NCBI RefSeq assembly: GCF_900107255.1
Contig: NZ_FNPH01000003.1
Location: forward strand, 434,001-498,000
DNA from: Micromonospora pattaloongensis
GTDB lineage: Bacteria; Actinomycetota; Actinomycetes; Mycobacteriales; Micromonosporaceae
Length of the DNA stretch: 64,000 nt
Reading direction: 5' to 3'
A program made the translations under genes and the position numbers. Numbering within the stretch: the stretch's first letter is position 1; each line of letters begins with the position of its first letter. Positions 57,878-64,000 of the stretch are shown here, in pieces. The notes under the pieces were generated by a model, which worked only from the letters and a program-made list of their open reading frames with translations, was not told the DNA's origin and did not search any database.

Positions 57878-57909
57878 GTGCGCGATCTCCCTGAGGACGC
57901 GCAGGGGTA

Positions 57910-57938
57910 AGAGTACACGGCATCGGCGCTCAGGCGAA
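57910..57938 (-). promoter_or_regulatory. Candidate promoter of the tRNA-Thr cluster
   Basis: TTCGCC (57938-57933), 17 nt, TACTCT (57915-57910). The -10 is the shared GTACTCTT box; the -35 is weak. Confidence 0.55.
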
Positions 57939-57969
57939 ATCGGCACCCCCGCACCCCGCCGGCCAGCGG

Positions 57970-60495
57970 TTACGGCACCGCCCGCAGCCGCCGGACCTCG
58001 ACCGACAACGCCGACTCCGGCTCGGTCTGCGCCTCGTACCAGGCCGCGAGCCGCTCGTACGGCAGCGGCCGGCTGAACAGGAAGCCCTGGCCGATCTGGC
58101 AGCCGATGTCCTGCAACAGCTCCAGCGTGAGCTCGCTCTCGACCCCCTCGGCCACCACGGTCAGACCGAACTGCTGAGACAGCGTCACCACCGCGTTCAC
58201 GATCGCCAGATCACCCGGATCGGTCGCCATCCCCTGCACGAACGAGCGGTCGACCTTCACCTCGTGCACCGGCAGCCGCCGCAGGTAGGACAGCGACGAG
58301 TAGCCGGTGCCGAAATCGTCGACCGAGAGGCGTACCCCGATGTCGCGGAGCCGGCGCAGCGAGGGCATCGGACGGTCCGTGCCGTCCAGCACGCCCTCCT
58401 CCTTGAGCTCCAACGTGAGCCGCTCCGGCGCGACGCCGTACTCGCTGAGCAGCTCCTCCACCCGGCTCGGGAAGTGCGGATCGTTGAGGGTTCGGGCGGA
58501 GAGGTTGACGGCGACGGAGAGCGGCTCCTGGCCGATCGTCCAGTCGCGGCAGCGCCGCAGCCCCTCCTTGAGCACCGCCTCGGTCAGCCGGCTCAGCTGG
58601 CCGGTGTGCTCCGCCACGGCGACGAAGTCCTCGGGCGAGACCGCGCCGTGCGCCGGGTGTTCCCACCGGGCCAGGCACTCCACCCCGACCAGCCGACGGT
58701 CGCCGAGGGTGACCTTCGGCTGGAAGTAGACGTCCAGCTCGTCGTTGTCCAGCGCCCGCCGCAGGTCGCCCGCGAGCCCCAGCCGGCGCACCGAGCGGGA
58801 TTCCAGGCCCGGATTGAAGAGCTGAATGCTGCCCGGCATGCTCTTGGCGGCCGTCGTGGCCAGATCCGCCCGCTGCAGCAGGGTCGCGGGGTCGCTGCCG
58901 TGATCCGGGTGTACGACCACCCCGACGGCGGTGTCGACATCGAGGGTGAGCGTGCCGAAGACCATCTGGTCCCGGATCTGCTCCCGCAGCGCGGCCGCGA
59001 GATCCATCGCCGCCTCGGCGCTCTCCGAGCGCAGCGTCACCACGAACTCGTCGCCACCGATCCGCCCGACCAGCGCCGCGGACGGCGCGGAGGCCCGCAG
59101 CCGCCGCCCCACCTCCGCCAGCACCTGGTCGCCTGCGGCGTGCCCCAGCGACTCGTTGACCTGCCGCAGCGCGTCGACGTCGAACTGCAGCACCGCGACG
59201 ACCTCGCCGGGCGCCCGCACGGTCACCGACTCCTCCAGCGCCGTCGTGATCCGGCGCCGGTTCGCCAGCCCCGTCAGCCCGTCGTGCGCCGCGTCGTAGC
59301 GCAGCCGCTCCACCAGCCGGGAATTCTCCACCGCCACCGCCGCGTGCGCGGCGACCGCCTCCAGCAGCCGGACGTCGCCCGGACCGAAGTGCGTCAGGTC
59401 GCCGAGCCGCCCCGAGACCTCCAGGCAACCGATCACCGCGGAGCCGGCCTTGAGCGGCACCGCGATCGCGTCCTTCACCCCGGCTTCGAGCAACTGCGCC
59501 CGGAACGGCTCGTCGCCGAGCTTCGCGCCGACCGCGATCGTCTCGCCGGTCGCGACCACCCGCCGCCGCAGCACGTCCGGCGTGCCGGCGACATCCAGCA
59601 GCCCGCGGTCGTCGACCCGCGCCGAGAGCAGCACCTCCGGGTAGCGCCCCAGCACCGGCATCCACAACGTCGCGTACTCGGCCTGCAGCAGCTCGCGGAC
59701 CCGGGCGAGCAGGACATCGGTCAGCGTGCCGTCGTGCGGGGTGTCCGCGATCGCCCGCGTCAGGTCGTAGATCTCGCTCAGCGTCCGGTGCTGGCGCAGG
59801 AACTGCACGTACGACCGGTACGCGACGACGAAGCAGGTCGCCATCGCCGCCAGGATGAAGATGGTCCACGGCCCCGCCTGCAGCAGTACGAGGACCACGA
59901 GGCCGAGCGTGGTGTTGATGCCGGCCACGATCAGGCCGGGCACCGCCGTCCGCGCCAGCTCGCCGGTGGAGATCCGACCCTGCACGAGCGTGATCACGCC
60001 GACGACCGCGGCCAGCGTGACGAGCACGTTGACCCCGACCGCGCTGGACAGCACGAGCCAGGTCGACGGGTCGTCACCCTCCCGTCGACCGGCCGCGACC
60101 ACCAGCACGCTGGCGAGCGCGGCGGCCGCCGCATGGCTGGCGGTGTTGAAGCAGAGCTTGATGGGGGGCACCCGCCGGCGCGCCTGGGCCACCACCGATG
60201 CCAGCACCCGGGCCAGGATCAGCGTGACCGGCGGAAGGAAGAAGAGCCCCAGCAGAAACGGGATCTCCACCAGCGTGACGGAGAACGCCTGTCGCCGGAC
60301 CTCGAACATGAGGACGACGAGGCTGGCGGAGACGAAGAGGACGAAGAAGAGGAATCCCAGGCCCCAGTCCCCCGCGGGATTCGGATGCTCCGCCATCAGC
60401 ACGACGGTGCACACGAACGCGACCAGCGCCAATGGCCCGGTTATCAACCAGGCAAGATCGGGAGACCGGCGCGCGCGATTCCTCTGGGTGGCCAC
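57970..60495 (-). CDS. Membrane GAF-GGDEF-EAL protein (c-di-GMP turnover)
   Basis: 841 residues. Six or seven membrane helices (~12-228), a GAF domain (~245-392), GGDEF (~400-555) and EAL (~570-820). The GGDEF motif is intact (480-484), but no RxxD inhibitory site precedes it. The EAL signature reads ECL (E606), with N664, E696, D726-D727, K747, E783 and Q803 present, so phosphodiesterase activity looks possible. The protein could make or degrade c-di-GMP. It follows the small exported peptide gene by 48 nt and precedes the tRNA-Thr cluster. Confidence 0.92.
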   Translation of the reverse strand: MATQRNRARRSPDLAWLITGPLALVAFVCTVVLMAEHPNPAGDWGLGFLFFVLFVSASLVVLMFEVRRQAFSVTLVEIPFLLGLFFLPPVTLILARVLASVVAQARRRVPPIKLCFNTASHAAAAALASVLVVAAGRREGDDPSTWLVLSSAVGVNVLVTLAAVVGVITLVQGRISTGELARTAVPGLIVAGINTTLGLVVLVLLQAGPWTIFILAAMATCFVVAYRSYVQFLRQHRTLSEIYDLTRAIADTPHDGTLTDVLLARVRELLQAEYATLWMPVLGRYPEVLLSARVDDRGLLDVAGTPDVLRRRVVATGETIAVGAKLGDEPFRAQLLEAGVKDAIAVPLKAGSAVIGCLEVSGRLGDLTHFGPGDVRLLEAVAAHAAVAVENSRLVERLRYDAAHDGLTGLANRRRITTALEESVTVRAPGEVVAVLQFDVDALRQVNESLGHAAGDQVLAEVGRRLRASAPSAALVGRIGGDEFVVTLRSESAEAAMDLAAALREQIRDQMVFGTLTLDVDTAVGVVVHPDHGSDPATLLQRADLATTAAKSMPGSIQLFNPGLESRSVRRLGLAGDLRRALDNDELDVYFQPKVTLGDRRLVGVECLARWEHPAHGAVSPEDFVAVAEHTGQLSRLTEAVLKEGLRRCRDWTIGQEPLSVAVNLSARTLNDPHFPSRVEELLSEYGVAPERLTLELKEEGVLDGTDRPMPSLRRLRDIGVRLSVDDFGTGYSSLSYLRRLPVHEVKVDRSFVQGMATDPGDLAIVNAVVTLSQQFGLTVVAEGVESELTLELLQDIGCQIGQGFLFSRPLPYERLAAWYEAQTEPESALSVEVRRLRAVP

Positions 60496-60543
60496 CTTCG
60501 CCCCTCAGCGACGGGAGCCGTCGCGTTTACGCGAAGACCCGGC

Positions 60544-60747
60544 CTAGTTCCAGTCGAAGTCCATCGTGCTGACGGCGGTGTCCCGGGCCGAAAAGCCGGA
60601 GCCGTTGTCGACGGCGGTGTGCGCGGGCGCCGCAGACCCGGCGACGCCACCGGCGTTGGCCAGCCCGGCGAGGGCAAAGAAGCCGACCCCGAGGGCGGCG
60701 AACACCATTGCCCGCCCGACCCAGCGGTCGATCATGCGTGCGCGCAT
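60544..60747 (-). CDS. Small exported peptide, function unknown
   Basis: 67 residues from MRARMIDRWVGRAMVF with GGGAG 7 nt upstream. Basic start and a hydrophobic stretch (MVFAALGVGFFALAGLANA) form a signal peptide with an ANA-G cleavage site. The mature ~38 residues are Gly/Ala/Ser-rich and end STMDFDWN. No family is recognised. It is likely in one transcript with the GGDEF-EAL gene. Confidence 0.7.
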   Translation of the reverse strand: MRARMIDRWVGRAMVFAALGVGFFALAGLANAGGVAGSAAPAHTAVDNGSGFSARDTAVSTMDFDWN

Positions 60748-61073
60748 CAGGATGCTCCCGTCAAAGGGTGAAAGATGAATCGGACACTTGGGGGTACGGA
60801 TGATGGTGCCACACCTACCGCCCGACGCCCATACTCCGGGCGGCCCACTGAGCGCTCCGCAGCGAGATCCAACCAATCGGATGAGGGTCGCCTTAACAAT
60901 CTCTTTCGCAAGGTCCCGTTCGTCCGTTTATTTCCTTCGTGCCGTGCTCGCACCGACTCGGATCGCTCTGACACGGCTCCCAGACGCCTGCGCCCGCTTC
61001 CTCCGACGCGCCCGTTTTCCGCACCGACCGCCCGACGGAAACCCACAGTTCACGTGCGCTCCCGGCCCCGACT
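60748..61073. other. Intergenic region upstream of the small exported peptide
   Basis: 326 nt with no supported gene. A patch at about 60880-60940 is AT-richer than the surroundings (GAGATTGTTAAGG on the minus strand) and may hold the promoter of the small peptide. No consensus pair is clear. Confidence 0.3.
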
Positions 61074-61349
61074 TCAATCCGCGGCTGGGGCCACGAGGCC
61101 GACCTCCATGATCCGCAAGCGCACGCCGGTGACGTTCTGCTCCACCATCTGCTTCAACGCCTGGGCGTTTGCCAGGGAGTCCAGCATCACGAGAACGTGC
61201 ATGACCTCCGCATCGGTGTCGTCCGCTCCCCACCAGCCCCGGACGTAACCCGGGCTCTGCCGGGTCACCTCCGCCATGTGGTTGAACTGGGCCGCCCGCT
61301 CGCCGACATCCGGCGACAGGCCACGCTGCTCTCCGATCACCACATACAT
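61074..61349 (-). CDS. Small dimeric alpha/beta-barrel (ABM-like) protein
   Basis: 91 residues from MYVVIGEQRGL. The pattern of a strand, AAQFNHMAEVTRQSPGYVRGWWG, and VMHVLVMLDSLANAQALKQMVEQN fits the antibiotic-biosynthesis-monooxygenase-like dimeric barrel. No catalytic residues can be named. An upstream ATG (61418) with 23 more codons is possible; neither has a good SD. Confidence 0.6.
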   Translation of the reverse strand: MYVVIGEQRGLSPDVGERAAQFNHMAEVTRQSPGYVRGWWGADDTDAEVMHVLVMLDSLANAQALKQMVEQNVTGVRLRIMEVGLVAPAAD

Positions 61350-61515
61350 CCGGCTGACGCTACCGGTGTGTGAATCCCACACGGGGTCGGTCGTGTCGCC
61401 AGCAAGGTCACTGACCATGATCGCGGGTCAGCCGCAGCGGCCGCGTCGAGTTGATCTGTGACACGTGTGTGACCCGGGCGGAATCGAACGGGTGGGAGCG
61501 GGACCGCGTGAGACT

Positions 61516-61563
61516 CACGAAAGAGGCCCCTGACCGTCTTGCCGGTCAGGGGCCTCTTTCGTG
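61516..61563. terminator. Perfect 21-bp palindromic terminator after tRNA-Tyr
   Basis: CACGAAAGAGGCCCCTGACCG (61516-61536) and its exact complement (61543-61563) flank a 6-nt loop, 8 nt past the tRNA 3' end. Being symmetrical, it can end transcription from either side. Confidence 0.85.
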
Positions 61564-61570
61564 CACGTGG

Positions 61571-61651
61571 TGGCGGGTAGAGGATTCGAACCTCTGTAGC
61601 TTTCGCGACGGATTTACAGTCCGCTCCCATTGGCCGCTCGGGCAACCCGCC
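61571..61651 (-). tRNA. tRNA-Tyr (anticodon GTA)
   Basis: 81-nt class II tRNA with a variable arm. Acceptor GGCGGGT/ACCCGCC, anticodon loop CTGTAAA, T-arm AGAGGTTCGAATCCTCT. A -10-like TATCCT lies upstream at 61689-61694. Confidence 0.97.
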
Positions 61652-61688
61652 ATGGGCACCGCCACGACCGAACGCGGCAGCGGAAGCA

Positions 61689-61719
61689 AGGATAGCGGTA
61701 CCACCGGGGTGACGTGCAA
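61689..61719 (-). promoter_or_regulatory. Candidate promoter of tRNA-Tyr
   Basis: TTGCAC (61719-61714), 19 nt, TATCCT (61694-61689). The spacing is wide, so this is tentative. Confidence 0.4.
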
Positions 61720-61796
61720 CCGGGTACGGTCGGCTTGTCGGCCCGCCCCGTGCGGGCCGGGACAGCTTCATATCGCCGGACAGCAGGAGCATGAGC

Positions 61797-62291
61797 ATGG
61801 CAGCCAACCCGTCGTTCGACATCGTCAGCAAGGTCGACCGGCAGGAGATCGATAACGCCCTCCGACAGACTGAGAAGGAGCTCTCGACCCGGTTCGACTT
61901 CCGCGGCACGGGCGCGGAGATCTCCTGGGCGGGCGAAGAGGCCGTCACGCTGCAGGCCGAGACCGAGGAGCGGGTCAAGGCGGCGCTGGAGGTCTTCAAG
62001 GAGAAGCTGGTCAAGCGGAACATCTCGCTGAAGGCGCTGGACGCCGGCGAGCCGCGGTCGTCCGGCAAGACGTACAAGATCGACGGCAAGATCATCCAGG
62101 GTATCGACGCCGAGAAGGCGAAGGCGATCAGCAAGAAGATCCGCGACGAGGGCCCGAAGGGCGTGCAGGCGCAGATCCAGGGCGACCAACTCCGGGTGAC
62201 CGGCAAGAAGAAGGACGACCTGCAGGCCGTGATCGCCCTGCTGAAGCAGGAGGACTTCGGCGTCGCTCTGCAGTTCACCAACTACCGGTAG
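61797..62291 (+). CDS. yajQ: YajQ-family c-di-GMP-binding protein
   Basis: 164 residues from [19 protein letters not shown], with AGGAG 7 nt upstream (the ATG two codons earlier is too close to it). Two ferredoxin-like domains; [17 protein letters not shown] and [17 protein letters not shown] are family blocks. Xanthomonas YajQ binds c-di-GMP and a transcription factor. It lies near the GGDEF-EAL gene but on the other strand. Confidence 0.92.
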   Translation: MAANPSFDIVSKVDRQEIDNALRQTEKELSTRFDFRGTGAEISWAGEEAVTLQAETEERVKAALEVFKEKLVKRNISLKALDAGEPRSSGKTYKIDGKIIQGIDAEKAKAISKKIRDEGPKGVQAQIQGDQLRVTGKKKDDLQAVIALLKQEDFGVALQFTNYR

Positions 62292-62608
62292 ACGCTGTCA
62301 GCGGCACCTGATCACGTCGCTGCCGACGGCCGCCGAGCTGGGCAAAGGCCGTCTCCATCGGTGGTCGTTGGTCGACATTTTGCGACCTTCGACGGCCTGG
62401 AGACGGCCTGATCTTGCACATCCGGGGCCCTCGCCTACGCCTGGACGGGCAGGCCAGACCTCCGCAGCGGATTGTCGGCCGGCGTCGGTTCGTGTCCCTG
62501 ACCTGCACGAACTGTCGGCCGGTGCGGGTCTCCTCGCGTCTACGTCGGCCGGCTCGGTGTACCAATGGCTGTACAGCCGAACGCCGTCAAGCTGGCAAGA
62601 TCACCATC
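62292..62608. other. Intergenic region with a hairpin after yajQ
   Basis: 317 nt. AGGCCGTCTCC/GGAGACGGCCT (62346-62356 / 62399-62409) encloses a second stem GGTCG/CGACC and could end yajQ transcription. The rest shows no clear gene; a 103-residue ORF here has no support. Confidence 0.55.
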
Positions 62609-63412
62609 GTGGACCTGCGCAACCGTCGATCCGACCTGAACGACCTTCTCAGAAAATGGGACCCCGCTGGAGTCGCTGAACTCGGACCGGACGCGTACGA
62701 GTTCCTCCTCGACCCGCTGTTGGCCCGGTTGCACGCCGGCGCTGATCCAACCGAGATCAGCGACATCCTGTGGACGGGACTGCAGCACTACCCCGATCTG
62801 GACCTGGACCACGAGCATGTCGACTTCATGGCGGACGAACTGGTTGACTGGTGGGCGAAGCCTCGACGGCGGACCTGGTGGCTGGTCGGCACACCACTGG
62901 TTTTGTTGCCAGTTCTGTGCTGCGTAAGTGGCGTCGCGTGGGTCAAGTGGGAAACGGCCCGGTGCGAAAGCGCTGTCGTTGATTCCCGCAAGACCGTGCG
63001 GACCGATACGTCGCTGATCCGGCGTGAGCTAGCACCGCTCGGGGGCACGGCAGTGGAGGTCCACTGGATCCTCGACCCGGTGGTCGACTGTTCGTTCTTT
63101 CCGATTCCGGGCACCGATCCTGACCGTCAGTTCGGCGTCGTCCAGCTCTCTCCGGACGCGGTGCGCTCCATCATCGATCGCCATAGCGGCTGGAAGCCGG
63201 TATCCACGCTTACAGTGGGCGCGGGGTTGGCGGTAGATGATAGGCCCTCGCTGGAACAACTGTCAGCGTGGATACCGAAGGACGCGAAGTGGCAGCAGAG
63301 CACGAGTCTGGACGCCGCTTACGTCGGTAAGCGAACCTACTTCTCCGCGCAGTATTACGTCGATGTCGACCATGCGTTGGTGGTGTTCTCGTCCAGGGCG
63401 GACAACCGCTGA
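62609..63412 (+). CDS. Membrane protein with DUF1871-like N-terminal domain, function unknown
   Basis: 267 residues from GTG (VDLRNRRSDLNDLLRKWDPAG). Residues ~10-62 (WDPAGV, LLARLHAGADPTEISDILW) look like the DUF1871-type helical domain found in small bacterial immunity or hypothetical proteins. A membrane helix (~92-115 WWLVGTPLVLLPVLCCVSG) follows, then a ~150-residue exterior domain with two or three cysteines and WILDPVVDCSFFPIPG. No known family covers the whole. The DNA is slightly AT-richer than its neighbours. Confidence 0.65.
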   Translation: MDLRNRRSDLNDLLRKWDPAGVAELGPDAYEFLLDPLLARLHAGADPTEISDILWTGLQHYPDLDLDHEHVDFMADELVDWWAKPRRRTWWLVGTPLVLLPVLCCVSGVAWVKWETARCESAVVDSRKTVRTDTSLIRRELAPLGGTAVEVHWILDPVVDCSFFPIPGTDPDRQFGVVQLSPDAVRSIIDRHSGWKPVSTLTVGAGLAVDDRPSLEQLSAWIPKDAKWQQSTSLDAAYVGKRTYFSAQYYVDVDHALVVFSSRADNR

Positions 63413-63492
63413 TCCGAGCTGTACGAGGACGAACCTCTGCCTCGCCCCGTTGCCGGCGTCGTCTTCCTGCATTACCGCGCAGCCTGACGCCG

Positions 63493-64000
63493 CTAGCCCG
63501 GCTCCGGCGCGAGCGCCTGCTCGACGTGCAGGGCGGCGCGCGCCTCGGCGCGGGCGATCGAGCCGGTCGGCAGCGCGGCCACGACGGCCGCGACCCCGAC
63601 CGCCGCGCCCGCCAGTAGGAACGCCCACGGCACGCCGCCGGGCCGGTCGACGATCATGCCGGCGAGGGCGCCACCGCCCGCGCTGGCCGCGACCGAGACC
63701 GTGACGATCCAGGTGTACGCCTCGTTCAGCATGCCGCCCGGCGTGATCCGCCCGACCATCGTGTTCTCCACGGTCAGCGCCGGCGCGATCACCGCACCGC
63801 CGAGGACCAGGGCGATGCCGAGCGCGATCGGGCTCGGCATCGCCGCGAACACGGCGAAGGTGGCGGCGACGGCGCCGAGCAGCGCGGCGAACTGGCGCGG
63901 GACGTTCCGGGCGGCGGGCCGGGTGCCGAACCAGATGCCCCCGGCGGCGCTGCCGATCCCCCACACGGCGAGCAGCACGCTGGCCAGGCTCTCGGCGTCA
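63493..64000 (-). CDS. MFS transporter, C-terminal part (cut by the window)
   Basis: The frame stays open to position 64000, so only the last ~168 residues are seen. They hold about five membrane helices (ALLGAVAATFAVFAAMPSP, ALGIALVLGGAVIAPALTV, WAFLLAGAAVGVAAVVAALP). NTMVGRITPGGMLNEAYTWIVT resembles the C-terminal half of actinobacterial MFS exporters. It converges with the membrane protein to the left. Substrate unknown. Confidence 0.8.
   Translation of the reverse strand, partial: DAESLASVLLAVWGIGSAAGGIWFGTRPAARNVPRQFAALLGAVAATFAVFAAMPSPIALGIALVLGGAVIAPALTVENTMVGRITPGGMLNEAYTWIVTVSVAASAGGGALAGMIVDRPGGVPWAFLLAGAAVGVAAVVAALPTGSIARAEARAALHVEQALAPEPG

Noticed and set aside
61471-61500. tRNA-like T-arm (GTTCGATTCC on the minus strand), possible attachment-site remnant
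   Set aside because: No acceptor or anticodon stem can be drawn, and no integrase or second copy is present.
62368-62679. 103-residue ORF between yajQ and the membrane protein
   Set aside because: No SD, no recognisable domain, and it overlaps the start of the better supported gene.

Overview
The window is very GC-rich DNA from an actinobacterium, most likely a member of the Micromonosporaceae (Actinoplanes/Micromonospora type). Support for this comes from the TTG-started RpoB N-terminus, GTG/TTG start codons on many core genes, 1-4 nt ATGA/GTGA overlaps, the secE/nusG/tRNA-Trp/hadAB/rpmG neighbourhood, and long Ala/Lys/Pro-rich tails on several ribosomal proteins. Family placement is inferred from protein character, not from a database search.

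The backbone is the housekeeping transcription and translation supercluster, almost all on the minus strand. Read in transcription order (high to low coordinates) it holds: tRNA-Tyr; a GGDEF-EAL protein; tRNA-Thr, tRNA-Met and rpmG; hadA-hadB, tRNA-Trp, secE, nusG, rplK, rplA; a two-gene ABC transporter; rplJ-rplL behind an L10-type leader with an attenuator; rpoB-rpoC; two DUF4190-like membrane proteins; the str operon rpsL-rpsG-fusA-tuf; the S10 and spc operons from rpsJ to secY-adk-map; a DUF1707 membrane protein; the alpha operon infA-rpmJ-rpsM-rpsK-rpsD-rpoA-rplQ; truA; and, after an interruption, rplM-rpsI and glmM.

The interruption between truA and rplM (about 3.6-17.8 kb) is the main accessory block. 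It carries a proline-rich single-pass membrane protein, an RsmC-like methyltransferase, an ABC-F ATPase, an aldo/keto reductase, a Uma2-type nuclease-fold protein, a full thiamine operon under a TPP riboswitch (thiE-thiO-thiS-thiG-tenI-thiD-thiC), an orphan Roadblock protein, and a HemD-type domain fused to a winged-helix DNA-binding domain. The thiamine operon is tightly coupled: nearly every junction overlaps, and it ends in a 17-bp hairpin.

The right end (60.5-64 kb) is looser. It holds a small exported peptide, a dimeric alpha/beta-barrel protein, yajQ (a c-di-GMP-binding family), an unrecognised membrane protein in slightly AT-richer DNA, and the end of an MFS transporter that runs off the window. 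The left edge cuts a class I aminotransferase.

Regulatory signals can be read directly. Sigma-70-type promoters with a TAC(T/A)CT -10 box precede the str operon, rplJL, rpoBC, infA and the tRNA-Thr cluster. A 20-nt identical element lies in the leaders of both the S10 and str operons. Strong hairpins follow thiC, rplQ, tuf, rpoC, rplL, rplA, rpmG and tRNA-Tyr. No IS element, prophage, CRISPR array or rRNA gene was seen. Nothing here is clearly a new defence or mobile system. The least explained items are the shared ribosomal leader element, the two complementary ThiE-fold proteins, the membrane protein at 62.6-63.4 kb, and the ABC pair inside the ribosomal stalk region.
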